DNA of 64,000 nt from Legionella sp. (GCA_030158115.1 JAOATK010000010.1:1-64000), one strand, 5' to 3'. Positions 17,459 to 26,903 are shown, numbered from the stretch's first letter. Made by a program: numbers and translations. Notes: generated by a model not told the origin, from the sequence alone.

Positions 17459-17907
17459 TGAACGATCAGTATTGGATGAAACAAGCTTATGAACAAGCAC
17501 TTCTTGCTCAAAGCGAAGGCGAAGTTCCTGTGGGTGCTGTACTAGTTAGTTCATCTGATGAATTAATTGGTTTTGGAAGAAACTCGATAGAAAAGAGCTG
17601 TGATCCCTCAGATCATGCTGAAGTTAAAGCAATTAGACAAGCTTCGCAGTATCTTAAAAATCATCGCTTATTAGACACTACATTGTATGTCACTCTTGAG
17701 CCTTGCGCTATGTGTGCAGGGCTTATTGTTCATGCTCGTATTAAACGTTTAGTTTTTGCAACCCGAGATTTTAAAGCCGGTGCTGCAGGTTCGGTATATA
17801 ATTTGCTGCAAGGTTATCCTTTGAATCATCGAGTGCAAATTGACGAATCCATCATGGAACATGAATGTTCTCTTTTATTATCGAATTTTTTTAAAGGATG
17901 CCGCTAA
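17458..17907 (+). CDS. tadA: tRNA-specific adenosine deaminase TadA
   Basis: This enzyme deaminates A34 to inosine in tRNA-Arg(ACG). The zinc-deaminase motifs are His53-Ala-Glu55 (DHAEV) and Cys83/Cys86 (EPCAMC), counted from the ATG at 17458. That ATG overlaps the guaA stop codon in TAATG; an in-frame ATG three codons earlier, at 17449, is an alternative. The length of about 149 residues is usual for bacterial TadA. Placement after guaBA suggests co-expression. Confidence 0.93.
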   Translation: MNDQYWMKQAYEQALLAQSEGEVPVGAVLVSSSDELIGFGRNSIEKSCDPSDHAEVKAIRQASQYLKNHRLLDTTLYVTLEPCAMCAGLIVHARIKRLVFATRDFKAGAAGSVYNLLQGYPLNHRVQIDESIMEHECSLLLSNFFKGCR

Positions 17908-17922
17908 GTCGCTGTGTTTTTG

Positions 17923-17978
17923 TATCAAAAGTATTATAAAAATTGAGCTACTTCGCCTCATCCAGACTACTTTTGATA
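17923..17978. repeat. Short remnant of the dispersed palindromic repeat
   Basis: TATCAAAAGTA (17923-17933) and TACTTTTGATA (17968-17978) are inverted 11-mers around a degraded core CTACTTCGCCTCATCCAGACTAC. The same TATCAAAAGTAGCC edge occurs beside the unit at 52-172, which ties the two together. It lies between tadA and the cold-shock gene. Confidence 0.65.
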
Positions 17979-18083
17979 AAAAACCAGGCCCATAAAAGAC
18001 AAATTTTCGTACAAAATGGTTGCTAAAGTGATATAATAATTACTTTAACAAGAATCACAATCTACTCATTAAACAGGATCGTT

Positions 18084-18287
18084 ATGCAAACAGGTACAGT
18101 GGCACGCTTTAATAAAATTAAAGGTTATGGTTTTATTACTCCAGACAATGGTAGTGAAGAAGTTTTTGTTCATTTTTCTGAGGTTCAAACAGAAGGATAC
18201 AAAGAGCTGAAAGAAGGGCAACGTATTCATTATATTTTAAAGCAAGGCGAGCGCGGCGAATTCGCAACGCAGGTTACTATTATTTAA
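18084..18287 (+). CDS. Cold-shock domain protein (CspA family)
   Basis: This 67-residue single cold-shock domain has RNP1 (KGYGFI) at 14-19 and RNP2 (VFVHF) at 28-32, the aromatic patches that bind single-stranded RNA or DNA. It is expected to act as a small RNA chaperone. The ATG follows a CAGGATCG leader. A TATAAT at 18032-18037 could be its -10 box, though no good -35 pairs with it. Which Csp paralogue it is cannot be decided from sequence alone. Confidence 0.93.
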   Translation: MQTGTVARFNKIKGYGFITPDNGSEEVFVHFSEVQTEGYKELKEGQRIHYILKQGERGEFATQVTII

Positions 18288-18300
18288 TAAGGTTGGGTCG

Positions 18301-19914
18301 ATGTTAGATGTAAAAAATATTGGAATACAGTATGGGGCAAAATGCTTATTCCAAAATGTAGACTTGATCTTATTACCCACACAGCGTTATGGGGTTGTCG
18401 GCGCTAATGGTACTGGAAAATCTACCTTTCTAAAAATTTTGGCCGGAGAAGAGCAGTCTTCACAGGGTTCTGTTGAAAAGGCAAAGAGTCTTAAATTAGG
18501 AATTTTAAAGCAAGATCATTTTAGATACGAAGAAAATCGTCTTATTGATGTGGTGATTCGCGGAAATGCTGTGTTATGGGATGCTCTGATACAAAAAGAG
18601 GCTTTATATACTAAAGAAGAATTTACGGAAGAAGATGGCTATCGTCTGAGTGAACTTGAAGAAGTGGTGATGCGTGAGGGTGGCTATGAAGCGGAATCAG
18701 TTGCTAAAAATTTATTATTAGGTTTAGGCATTGCTGAAAAATTTCATTATGGGCCATTAAGTGCTTTGTCTGGTGGGTATAAGCTTCGAGTCCTATTAGC
18801 ACAAGTTCTTTATCAGCAGCCAGATATTATGCTGTTGGATGAACCAACCAACCATCTGGATATTGTATCCATTGCCTGGCTTGAAGAATTTTTAAAAACA
18901 TCCTTTAAAGGATTATTGATTTTTATTTCCCATGATCGAGGTTTCCTTAATAATTTATCGACCAATATCCTAGATATTGATTATGATACGGTTTTAGATT
19001 ACCCCGGTAATTACGATAAATTCTGCTTCACCAAAGAAGAGCGCTTACGACTCAAACAAAGTGAATTAAAAAATCAAGAAAAGAGAATTGAAGCCTTACA
19101 GGGATTCGTTGATCGCTTTGGGGCTAAAGCAAGCAAAGCCAGTCAAGCAGCCTCTAGGCAAAAAATGATTGATCGTATTGAATTAGTGGAAATTAAAGAT
19201 TCAAATATTTTTAAACCCTATTTTAATTTTCATCAGAAAAAACATTCAGGCAAGACAGTCATAAAAGTAGATCAACTTCATAAGAAATTTGATGAGCGAA
19301 TTTTATTAAAAGATGTTTCTTTCACTATTCAACGGGGCGATAAATGTGCCATTGTAGGGCCCAATGGTATTGGAAAATCGACTTTATTAAAAATTGTATT
19401 AAAAGAGCTGGCTGCTGATGCAGGTCAGTTTGAGTGGAGTGATACCGTCAGTGTGGGCTATTTTGCACAAGATTATCGTACTCAATTGAATCCTGAGCAA
19501 ACGATTTGGCAATGGATGGAAGATCATATTTCAGCACCAGCCCAAGAAATTCGCAAGGTATTAGGGCAGGTATTATTTAAAGGCTCTGATGTTGATAAAA
19601 AAATTGCTGTTTTAAGTGGGGGAGAATCTGCCCGGTTAATTATGGCAAAGCTTATCCTAGAAAAACACAATGTTTTAATCTTTGATGAGCCAACCAACCA
19701 TTTAGATCTAGAGTCTATTGATGCTTTAATTGAGGCGATACAAGCGTTCCAAGGAGCTGTATTATTTGTCAGTCATAATCGTTATTTTATTGATTTAATA
19801 GCCACCCGAGTTCTTGTTTTAACAGAAAAATATGGGGTGCAAAATTATCTTGGTAATTATAACGATTATTTAGAGCAATTCGGAAAAGATTATTTGGTAA
19901 CAACAACCGAATAA
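18301..19914 (+). CDS. ybiT: ABC-F family ATPase (YbiT-like)
   Basis: This 537-residue soluble protein has two ABC cassettes and no membrane segments. Walker A loops GANGTGKST and GPNGIGKST, signatures LSGGYKLRV and LSGGESARL, and two LLDEPTNHLD/IFDEPTNHLD Walker B segments are all intact. The inter-domain linker is charged and helical, as in ribosome-binding ABC-F factors. Length and signature wording resemble E. coli YbiT (530 residues) rather than EttA or Uup. A role in translation is known for the family; it starts 13 bases after the cold-shock gene. Confidence 0.88.
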   Translation: MLDVKNIGIQYGAKCLFQNVDLILLPTQRYGVVGANGTGKSTFLKILAGEEQSSQGSVEKAKSLKLGILKQDHFRYEENRLIDVVIRGNAVLWDALIQKEALYTKEEFTEEDGYRLSELEEVVMREGGYEAESVAKNLLLGLGIAEKFHYGPLSALSGGYKLRVLLAQVLYQQPDIMLLDEPTNHLDIVSIAWLEEFLKTSFKGLLIFISHDRGFLNNLSTNILDIDYDTVLDYPGNYDKFCFTKEERLRLKQSELKNQEKRIEALQGFVDRFGAKASKASQAASRQKMIDRIELVEIKDSNIFKPYFNFHQKKHSGKTVIKVDQLHKKFDERILLKDVSFTIQRGDKCAIVGPNGIGKSTLLKIVLKELAADAGQFEWSDTVSVGYFAQDYRTQLNPEQTIWQWMEDHISAPAQEIRKVLGQVLFKGSDVDKKIAVLSGGESARLIMAKLILEKHNVLIFDEPTNHLDLESIDALIEAIQAFQGAVLFVSHNRYFIDLIATRVLVLTEKYGVQNYLGNYNDYLEQFGKDYLVTTTE

Positions 19915-19922
19915 CTAATAGC

Positions 19923-21245
19923 TTACTCAATAACCAATCCAGAGGGATTGTTAAAACCAAGTTCCGTTGAGTTAACACAATTGCTGAGCGTGCCGTCTGC
20001 CTCACTTATATCGCACATGGCGATGGTTGTTAAACCACTAGGGATAAATGCTTTTAATGAACTAGGTAAGATAGCTAAATTACCAAAACCACTAAAGTAG
20101 CCTGCAGTGGTTGTGCAATTGGTGAAATTTACTGGTGGTGAAGTAGTGGGGGCCTTACAAAGGGTGACGGTGTTGTTTCCATGGTTGGTAAAATAAGTGT
20201 AATGATTGGCATTAATTGTTGCAAAAGTGATGCCCTCTGGTTCATTTAAGAAAAGAGGTGTCTCATCAACAGATCCCTCAGAAGCATTGCAATATGGGTT
20301 GTTGCTGATGCAGTAGGTAGTTTGGACATTCTGATTATTAAAATTGGTAATGTATAAATAATTATTGTAAAAGGCGATATCAGAAGGCACCGAATAATTT
20401 GCTGCATTACCTTGAGTAAAGACACAATTAGTTAGTGTTGCGCCTGCTATATCACATACTGACATCCCTTGATTAAAATCTTCAGGGCCTGAGCTTGAGA
20501 TGTAGGCAATATTGTTATGAATGGCAACCCCATCAGGTGCATGAATTTGCGCGGCATTTAAATTATTTGTTGCATTTTGGCAATTAGATAACTCTCCTGT
20601 TAGCGCATCAATGGCACAAGAGCTCATTGTGCCGCCTATATTGGCTACAAAAAGAGTGTCTTCATGAATAGCAAGAGCCTCAGGATTTAAAAAAGTATTA
20701 CTTACCGCAGAGACTAAGCATTGGGCGATAGCTCCGTTATTATTAATATAGCAAAGAGAAATACTCCCGCCATCCCAATTACTAACATACAATTTGTGAG
20801 CTGTTGGTGTTACAGCGGCGGTTGGATAAATGGTTAACACCATATTAGACTCAGGCTGGGAGCATAAAAATAGATCCGGTGTGTTGCTATTATTTTTTGT
20901 TTTACAAACTAAAGGACCACCAGAATAATTTGTAGTTTGCTGCTGACCATTGATAAGAAGACTTAAGTTGCATGATTGATTTTTTGCCAAAGTGAAAGGA
21001 TTGCTGCATTGAGAGTTATCATTTGTCAGTTGGGTGACATTGGGTATTGGTACCATAGTTAATGTTCTTGTAATATTGGTATTGTTGGTTACTTGATATT
21101 GAACTATGGCCTGTCGATTAGCTGGAATAGTGATGGTGGTGGGTGTTTTTGCCACCAAACTAAAGGTTGCTTGGCTAGAAGCGAGACTTGGAGCAGCATT
21201 CAAAGTAAGCAAAGATATCAATACTGCGCGTACGTATTTAGTCAT
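19923..21245 (-). CDS. Secreted beta-propeller-like protein with paired cysteines
   Basis: The ATG at 21245 gives a clean signal peptide (MTKYVRAVLISLLTLNAAPSLAS) and avoids overlap with the upstream gene; a longer frame to 21284 is less likely. A beta-sandwich-like N-terminal part (about 100 residues with CSNPF and SCNLSL) precedes about six repeats of roughly 45 residues. Each repeat has an LYVSNW/LFVANI-type strand followed by C..(I/D)..G.L.NC, so cysteines come in pairs that could form disulphides. The shape suggests a YncE/NHL-like propeller exported to the envelope or medium. No catalytic residues are recognised. It sits 10 bases after the barrel gene at 21256, so the two are probably co-transcribed. 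Confidence 0.75.
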   Translation of the reverse strand: MTKYVRAVLISLLTLNAAPSLASSQATFSLVAKTPTTITIPANRQAIVQYQVTNNTNITRTLTMVPIPNVTQLTNDNSQCSNPFTLAKNQSCNLSLLINGQQQTTNYSGGPLVCKTKNNSNTPDLFLCSQPESNMVLTIYPTAAVTPTAHKLYVSNWDGGSISLCYINNNGAIAQCLVSAVSNTFLNPEALAIHEDTLFVANIGGTMSSCAIDALTGELSNCQNATNNLNAAQIHAPDGVAIHNNIAYISSSGPEDFNQGMSVCDIAGATLTNCVFTQGNAANYSVPSDIAFYNNYLYITNFNNQNVQTTYCISNNPYCNASEGSVDETPLFLNEPEGITFATINANHYTYFTNHGNNTVTLCKAPTTSPPVNFTNCTTTAGYFSGFGNLAILPSSLKAFIPSGLTTIAMCDISEADGTLSNCVNSTELGFNNPSGLVIE

Positions 21246-21255
21246 GATGTAGCTC

Positions 21256-21999
21256 TTATAGAAGATAAGTAAGATTAAACTCAATTCCCTGGGTGTAGAG
21301 ATTATTTAAACTGAGCCCTTTAGTCGATGTTTGCCCGCTAGCTGGAGCAAGATGGCTCGATCCCCATGAAACGAATTGATAGCCTACAGCAACTTTAACA
21401 TGTTGGTTTAAATCGCGTTGAAAGCCAGCTCCGGCACTATAGCTTAAAGTGACTTGGGTGTTAGCTTTGAAAGGAGGCATAGGTACTGCTGGAAAGATGA
21501 GAGGCGTTATTGAATACCCATAGGAGCGATTAAACCCAACACCAAGACTACCAGTGAGGTAGGGATTAATATGGACTGAATTTTCAAAAATCCACTTCGA
21601 TTTTAAAGCAATATTCTCATGATTTATCTTATATTGATCGGCATAATTCTGAAAATTAGGATCGCCATCTACTTGAATATAACCCGTAAGTTTTGCGGGG
21701 CTACTGGCATAGAAAGCTAGGCCGAATTGGCTTTGTATCTGTTGAAAAAAAGATGATTGAACTCCTAAAAAAATCTCACCATTAACCAATACATTGGTAT
21801 TGGATGGATTTTGAGACACATAGGTATTAATGACATCCGGTTGCAATGCGATTCTTTGAGTCGAGCCGGGAGTTGTCCAGCTAGGACCAATACTTATTGA
21901 AACAAAGTAATCATGTGATGCATGGCCCATTTCACCAGCAAAAGCAGGAATAGCAAAAAAAAGTGGAGTCAACCTTAAAAAAATAGTTTTGAATATCAT
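21256..21999 (-). CDS. Outer-membrane beta-barrel protein
   Basis: This 247-residue protein starts with a signal peptide ending near AIPAFAG and continues with the Legionella-type opening GEMGH..HDYFVSISIGPSW. Alternating hydrophobic strands follow (LTGYIQVDG, KWIFENSVHINPYLTGSLGVGFN, VTLSYSAGAGF), and it ends on a short aromatic/leucine strand typical of BAM-inserted barrels. It is probably an OmpA/OmpW-like eight-strand barrel. It lies between two other secreted proteins on the same strand. Confidence 0.8.
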   Translation of the reverse strand: MIFKTIFLRLTPLFFAIPAFAGEMGHASHDYFVSISIGPSWTTPGSTQRIALQPDVINTYVSQNPSNTNVLVNGEIFLGVQSSFFQQIQSQFGLAFYASSPAKLTGYIQVDGDPNFQNYADQYKINHENIALKSKWIFENSVHINPYLTGSLGVGFNRSYGYSITPLIFPAVPMPPFKANTQVTLSYSAGAGFQRDLNQHVKVAVGYQFVSWGSSHLAPASGQTSTKGLSLNNLYTQGIEFNLTYLL

Positions 22000-22048
22000 A
22001 TAGAAACTGTCATCCCTTACAAAAACACGCCATCAATAAGCTCTAATT

Positions 22049-22088
22049 TTTTTAGCTTGCATAAATCATGATTTATGCAAGCTAAAAA
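22049..22088. repeat. 40-bp perfect palindrome
   Basis: The whole stretch 22049-22088 reads the same on both strands. It is centred on CATG with AGCTTGCATAAAT arms and T5/A5 ends. It sits between two barrel genes on the minus strand. Neither strand leaves a U-run after the stem, so it is not a standard intrinsic terminator; a hairpin transcript end or a dimeric repressor site are both possible. Confidence 0.7.
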
Positions 22089-22095
22089 GAACGAC

Positions 22096-22965
22096 TTAAA
22101 ATGCGGTATTAATCGAAAGACCAATCGATTGCACAGCGATAAATTGAGAGGGATTGATATACGAAGCTCCAACAGTATGTTGGTCAGCAATGTTGTTAGT
22201 AAAAGGACTAACATATTTAACGGTATTGCTACCTGTTGCTGCATAGGTGTAATTGAAATCTAAGAACCAAGAAGAGCTAAGTGAGTAGGTTATGCCAATC
22301 TGACCAACACCACCCCATTCCCACATTGATTTAGATAAATAGGCAGGCTCCCCACTGATATTTTCTCCGTGTACAACATAATCTGCATGCCCAACTATAT
22401 GATTTACTTTAGAACCCATTCCAAATAAGGCAGGACCAGCACCTAAATACACCTTACAGTGTTGAAATGAATGTCCAATAAGGCCTAATAACAAGAGTTC
22501 ATGATTAATACTGGTTTGTACAGACTCAACAACGTAATCTCCTGTAAAATAGATCGGTTGACCACCAGTGGGAGTGTTTGAGCCAGCTTGAGGGATAGTC
22601 ATGTCTTTGTCTGAAAAATTAGCATTTAAATAATCATATGAAAATTTAGCACCCCAAAAATTAATATCATCTTTAAAATTTTTTAAATAGCCTATTTGCG
22701 CATGGGGGGACATGGGGTTCTCATTTTTATAAAATGGACTAGATGTTCCAGCTGCTGATCCTTGGCTTGCGAGTGAGCCATCTGCATTTAGATAAGCGCT
22801 ATTAACGCCTTTGCCATAGACTGTTTGTTTATCAAGAGCAGCAGCATTATAAGCCCCACCAATACCGACAAAAAAATGCTTTTCTGGTAAAGCGCCCATG
22901 TCTCCAGCGAATGTGGTGTTCGAAAGTGCTAAAGCACATAATCCTAGGTAATATCCTTTTCTCAT
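22096..22965 (-). CDS. Outer-membrane beta-barrel protein
   Basis: This 289-residue secreted protein has a signal peptide (MRKGYYLGLCALALSNTTFA) and the opening GDMGALPEKHFFVGIGGAYN, common among Legionella surface barrels. Predicted strands and loops run to the end, which finishes ..VQSIGLSINTAF with the C-terminal phenylalanine expected for barrel assembly. AAGGA lies about ten bases before the ATG. It is similar in layout, not closely in sequence, to the barrel at 21256, suggesting old duplicates. Confidence 0.82.
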   Translation of the reverse strand: MRKGYYLGLCALALSNTTFAGDMGALPEKHFFVGIGGAYNAAALDKQTVYGKGVNSAYLNADGSLASQGSAAGTSSPFYKNENPMSPHAQIGYLKNFKDDINFWGAKFSYDYLNANFSDKDMTIPQAGSNTPTGGQPIYFTGDYVVESVQTSINHELLLLGLIGHSFQHCKVYLGAGPALFGMGSKVNHIVGHADYVVHGENISGEPAYLSKSMWEWGGVGQIGITYSLSSSWFLDFNYTYAATGSNTVKYVSPFTNNIADQHTVGASYINPSQFIAVQSIGLSINTAF

Positions 22966-23180
22966 TGTATAAAAATCCTTGTATTAAGACATTAATTTAG
23001 TTGGTAACCTCTGCATGTTTAACCGCTATCAATCAAGTTAATTCCTGCCTGCTATAGGCGGCCTTTTTTTGTTATAAGAGGAGAGCCACCGCATAGCTAA
23101 AGCAAATAGTACTAAATAACTATGGCTTTATCCAGTCTGGTTTATAAACCCAGCAAATAATCTTCCAAATGCCACACAAT

Positions 23181-23200
23181 GCTGGGTTTTACAACCCAGC
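23181..23200. repeat. Short hairpin in the barrel upstream region
   Basis: GCTGGGTT and AACCCAGC form an 8-bp perfect stem with a four-base loop; a further ACCCAGC lies about 30 bases earlier. The surrounding 22966-23262 has no gene that can be supported. Confidence 0.5.
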
Positions 23201-23262
23201 CTACGATTAATAGCCATTTTAATAACAAGCCTGGATGGAGCAAAGGGCATTGGGGTGGGGGC

Positions 23263-23433
23263 TTATTTATGTTTTTGAGCTGATAGTAAAGCAGTATTTT
23301 CTTTGGGTTCAGTTGGTTTGGGCTTTAATGAAAAAAAAGTGAGTAGTTTTAAAAAAGCACTAGGGAGCTTGCTTGGTGTGGGTTGCTGTTGTAGTAATGG
23401 AGGACGTGTAGTATTCGTAGTACTCTTTTGCAT
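23263..23433 (-). CDS. Small proline/lysine-rich protein, unknown
   Basis: This is a 56-residue frame from an ATG at 23433 with an excellent ribosome site (AAGGAG six bases upstream), which is the main reason for calling it. The product is rich in Pro, Thr and Lys, with one short hydrophobic patch (SAFLKLLTFFSL). It follows the lytic transglycosylase gene on the same strand. No family is recognised. An opposite-strand frame covers the same bases but lacks a comparable start. Confidence 0.5.
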   Translation of the reverse strand: MQKSTTNTTRPPLLQQQPTPSKLPSAFLKLLTFFSLKPKPTEPKENTALLSAQKHK

Positions 23434-23455
23434 GGCATGCTCCTTAGATTGTCTG

Positions 23456-24889
23456 TTATCCAATAAATATTTTTTGCCCCATACGTAAGGATGTATTCCG
23501 GTTAAGCCCTGGGTTTAGTGAAATAATGTTATTGATTTGGGTTTGGTGACGCTCGGCAATAAGACTCAGACTATCTCCTTTTTTAACGATATATTGAATT
23601 GGCCGCCTTGTTTTTTTCCAAATAATTAATTGTTGACCTGGTTGTAATGGTTGATTATTTGCCAAATTATTCCAAGCCCTGATTTCTTTAGTTGTCACCC
23701 CATATGATTTTTCAATTTGTTGATAATTTTCTAACTTTTGTACAATATGAATAACGCGGCGGTTTTCTGGTGTTTGAATGTGATTTTCAAAAGGCGTTGT
23801 TTTTGCTATCGCTATTTCTTTTTTAAGAACAACCGGTGCATTTTTTGTGCTGGGAATTAAAATGGATTGATTGGGTTTGATTTGATTGGTGGTCAGCTGA
23901 TTTAATTGTTTAATTAAATTAACTGTGGTGTGGTATCGATTAGCGATATTATCTAAATTATCACCCTGTTTTACGTGATGTTTTGTCCAGCTCACGCGCT
24001 TATCAGCAGGGAAATGAGCTAGATTTAAATTAAATTGATGCACTTTTTCGGTAGGAATTAATAAGTTAAATGGTTTATAAGGAGCTGTTGTCCAACGGTT
24101 AAATCCGGGATTTAACTTAATTAATTCTTTATAACTAATGCCCGCCATTTTTGCTGCATGGCTTAAATCAATTTGGCTGCCAATATTGACTTCTGCAAAG
24201 TAGGGAAGATAAGGAATTTCAGGTAGAGAGAGCTTATATCGTTGAGGATTTTGAATAATTTCAGCTAAGGCGAGTAAACGTGGAACATAGATTTGCGTCT
24301 CTCTGGCAACTGGTAAATCCCAAAATTTTTCAGTTTGATTGGCTGTCATTGCACGTGAAATGGTTCCTTCACCAGCGTCATAAGATGCAATGGCTAAGAT
24401 CCAATTCCCTTTAAAAAACTTATTCAAGTGAACTAAATAATTAAGCGCTGCATCAGTAGAGGAGCCTACACTTCGTCGGCCATCAAACCACCAATCCTGT
24501 TTTAAACCTAAATCAGCTCCAGTACGAGGCATTAGTTGCCATAAGCCTGCAGCACCCACACCAGAATAAGCAAAGGGATCATAGGCACTTTCAAGCATGG
24601 GCAGTAATGCTAATTCACCAGGTAGATTTCTTTTTTTTATTTCACCAACTATATGGTAAATGTATGGCTCAGATTGTCTGCATACTTTATAAAGATAGCT
24701 GGGGTGAGCAATAAGCCAGCGGATTTGTTCTTGTACCTCTGCGCGTGAGGTTTCATGATTCATTACAAACTCATTGCGCAAAACATCCCATACATCCGAA
24801 GCGGCAATACTTTGGGAGCTGTTGGCAATGCCAAAAAAAATGAGAGTGCATAATAAAATTTTTTTTATTATGAATAGGTTATATTTCAA
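23456..24889 (-). CDS. mltD: Membrane-bound lytic murein transglycosylase D-like
   Basis: This 477-residue envelope enzyme cleaves peptidoglycan glycan strands with formation of anhydromuramyl ends. A signal peptide (to about residue 30) has no lipobox cysteine, unlike E. coli MltD, so it may be periplasmic rather than a lipoprotein. The SLT domain has catalytic Glu100 (LPMLESAYDP) and the GAAGLWQLMP motif. Three LysM repeats follow at about 305-352, 376-425 and 430-477 for glycan binding; the middle one (VIHIVQKLENYQQIEKSY) is the most diverged. It is monocistronic or leads the small gene at 23433. Confidence 0.9.
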   Translation of the reverse strand: MKYNLFIIKKILLCTLIFFGIANSSQSIAASDVWDVLRNEFVMNHETSRAEVQEQIRWLIAHPSYLYKVCRQSEPYIYHIVGEIKKRNLPGELALLPMLESAYDPFAYSGVGAAGLWQLMPRTGADLGLKQDWWFDGRRSVGSSTDAALNYLVHLNKFFKGNWILAIASYDAGEGTISRAMTANQTEKFWDLPVARETQIYVPRLLALAEIIQNPQRYKLSLPEIPYLPYFAEVNIGSQIDLSHAAKMAGISYKELIKLNPGFNRWTTAPYKPFNLLIPTEKVHQFNLNLAHFPADKRVSWTKHHVKQGDNLDNIANRYHTTVNLIKQLNQLTTNQIKPNQSILIPSTKNAPVVLKKEIAIAKTTPFENHIQTPENRRVIHIVQKLENYQQIEKSYGVTTKEIRAWNNLANNQPLQPGQQLIIWKKTRRPIQYIVKKGDSLSLIAERHQTQINNIISLNPGLNRNTSLRMGQKIFIG

Positions 24890-25007
24890 TAGTGTTTACC
24901 CGTGAACATAACTAGTTAGCTCAGTTTACTAGAATTGATTAGAGGATAAAAGGCTTGTTGTTTTATGTTTACTCATTAAGAATTAAATTAACACGTTTTT
25001 GAGTGAT

Positions 25008-25772
25008 TTATTTAAATTTATTCTTTTCTTCGCGAAGAATGCGGAATACTTCTAAAGAATCGTTTGATGTTGCTCCTTGTTGATGCGCATAGTCTTGCAC
25101 CTCAGGGACGTCAGTACGAAAAAAAGGATTAATAAGAAGCTCATTCTCTATTGTGGAAGGAAGGGTGCAGGTGTTTGAGTTTTTTTGTATTTTTGTTAAA
25201 TATTTTTTAATGAACAGGTTATTGGGCTCTACGCTATGAGCAAAGTATAAATTTTGTTCAGTGTATTCATGAGCACAAAACACTTTAGTTGAACCAGGCA
25301 AGGATTTAAAAAGATGCATTGATTGATGTAGTTGTTCTAGTGTTCCATCAAAGACTCTGCCACAGCCTGCTGAAAAAAGAGTATCCCCACAAAATAACCA
25401 ACCTTTTTGGCGTTCATAGTAGCTGATATGGGTTGCGGTATGGCCTGGATTAAAAAGAATTTGAAAAGAATAATGGCCTACAGTGATGTGTTGATGTTCT
25501 TTTACTGGGTGATTAATGCCGCTAATTCGAGGATCATTGGGCCCATAGACAACACAAGAGGGATTGTTTTCTAATAATTCATTCACACCACCAATGTGAT
25601 CTTGGTGGTGGTGTGTCAATAAAATGGTACGTAGCTCAAGTTTCTGTTCTTGAGAGAAGGCTAACACAGGTTGAGCATCGCCTGGGTCGACGCAATCAAA
25701 TACCCCTTTATCCCTATCGAGAATTGCCCAGATATAGTTATCTGAAAAAGCAGGAATTGGGATGATAGGCAT
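25008..25772 (-). CDS. gloB: Hydroxyacylglutathione hydrolase (glyoxalase II)
   Basis: This 254-residue metallo-beta-lactamase-fold enzyme hydrolyses S-lactoylglutathione to lactate and glutathione. The metal-binding THHHQDH motif supplies His54, His56, Asp58 and His59, with further ligands in GHTATH and CGDTLF and a C-terminal helical domain. It starts just after the rlmJ stop, so the two are probably one transcript. Its length and motifs are ordinary. Confidence 0.95.
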   Translation of the reverse strand: MPIIPIPAFSDNYIWAILDRDKGVFDCVDPGDAQPVLAFSQEQKLELRTILLTHHHQDHIGGVNELLENNPSCVVYGPNDPRISGINHPVKEHQHITVGHYSFQILFNPGHTATHISYYERQKGWLFCGDTLFSAGCGRVFDGTLEQLHQSMHLFKSLPGSTKVFCAHEYTEQNLYFAHSVEPNNLFIKKYLTKIQKNSNTCTLPSTIENELLINPFFRTDVPEVQDYAHQQGATSNDSLEVFRILREEKNKFK

Positions 25773-25774
25773 AT

Positions 25775-26605
25775 TTAATAATGCTCAATGATGTAAGAAG
25801 AAACACCAGGATTAAAATAGGTTCTTAAAATGTCTAAAACTGATTTCATTTCTTCAGCAAAGGTATAAGGCGGGTTAATCACCCATAAACCGGTGCCTGA
25901 GAGGCCATCCATAGGTGCTAATGTTAAGTTAAACTCAATACGAAGAGCCCCTTTAATTTTAATATCTTTCATGTTTCTAACAAGCTTATCCGCTAATCGG
26001 CGATTAACCACTGGATACCAAAGACAAAATACGCCTGAAGAAAAGTGTGTAAAGGCTTGTTTAATTGCAGCTGGAATGTCTTTGTATTCTTCTTTTAATT
26101 CAAAGGAGGGATCTATAAAAACTAATCCTCTTTTTTCAGGGGGGGGAAGTAGGGCTCTCATGGCTGCAATCCCATCCGTATTGCTTGCATGAACCTTTTT
26201 ATTAAAATGGGGTAATTCATCCAATGCCTCAAATTCTCCAGGATGAAGCTCACAAAAATACATACGATCTTGTGGACGCAGCTGATTCATTGCAAGATAG
26301 GGAGACCCTGGGTAATGTCTTAAGTCTTGTGTTGGATTAAGTTGGGAAATCACTTTTAAATAATCTTTAAACACAGGAGGTAGTTTTTTCTTGTCCGACC
26401 AAATGAGGTTGATTCCTTGTTTGTATTCGCCGGTTTTTTCAGCCTGTTTGTTTTTTAAATCGTATAAGCCTTTTCCTGCATGAGTCTCTAAATAGAATAA
26501 AGGCTTATCTTTCATTGTTAGGTAGTTTAATAAACGAGTTAAAGCGATGTGTTTGATGACATCGGCAAAATTTCCTGCATGGTATCCGTGTTGGTAGCTA
26601 AGCAT
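25775..26605 (-). CDS. rlmJ: 23S rRNA (adenine2030-N6)-methyltransferase RlmJ
   Basis: This 276-residue protein starts [19 protein letters not shown], the hallmark opening of RlmJ (YhiR). The SAM-dependent catalytic motif is FIDPSFE at 164-169; relatives usually have DPPY, so a serine and phenylalanine replace proline and tyrosine here, a conservative change seen in some N6-adenine methylases. It modifies A2030 of 23S rRNA. It leads the rlmJ-gloB pair. Confidence 0.93.
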   Translation of the reverse strand: MLSYQHGYHAGNFADVIKHIALTRLLNYLTMKDKPLFYLETHAGKGLYDLKNKQAEKTGEYKQGINLIWSDKKKLPPVFKDYLKVISQLNPTQDLRHYPGSPYLAMNQLRPQDRMYFCELHPGEFEALDELPHFNKKVHASNTDGIAAMRALLPPPEKRGLVFIDPSFELKEEYKDIPAAIKQAFTHFSSGVFCLWYPVVNRRLADKLVRNMKDIKIKGALRIEFNLTLAPMDGLSGTGLWVINPPYTFAEEMKSVLDILRTYFNPGVSSYIIEHY

Positions 26606-26700
26606 AAGATTAATCTTTTTAAAAAGTATATTGTGAATTATAACAGATTAGAATTTTTTTCTACTATACTCTTTTTAAAGGAGTCTAAAAGGGGAAAAAT

Positions 26701-26895
26701 ATGGCATTACGTGAGGATTATGATCAGCAATCATTTTCTGATTATAAATATAAAGATGAAAAAGACCTCAGCTATCGAAAAAAAGTAAGGTACTTGCTTG
26801 AGGAGCGGATTGAGCGCAAGCGTTTAAGAGAAGAATTTAAAGACGATTTTGATGAAGCAAGTGATGAGTTTGATTGGGAGCTGTTGGATAAATAG
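26701..26895 (+). CDS. Small charged protein, PA3496-like
   Basis: This 64-residue, highly charged protein has a basic middle (SYRKKVRYLLEERIERKRL) and an acidic tail (DDFDEASDEFDWELL). The pattern recalls the small PA3496 family of gammaproteobacteria, described only as putative envelope-integrity proteins; that match is by eye and tentative. AGGGG upstream of the ATG and a TATACT about 30 bases upstream support a real gene. It faces folD from the other strand. Confidence 0.6.
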   Translation: MALREDYDQQSFSDYKYKDEKDLSYRKKVRYLLEERIERKRLREEFKDDFDEASDEFDWELLDK

Positions 26896-26903
26896 GGTGC
26901 TTG

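Noticed and set aside
23303..23488. Plus-strand frame over the small proline-rich gene
   Set aside because: No Shine-Dalgarno match; the minus-strand frame has a much better start.
26549..26788. Frame overlapping the start of rlmJ and the small charged gene
   Set aside because: It lacks a ribosome site and conflicts with the better supported 26701-26895 gene.
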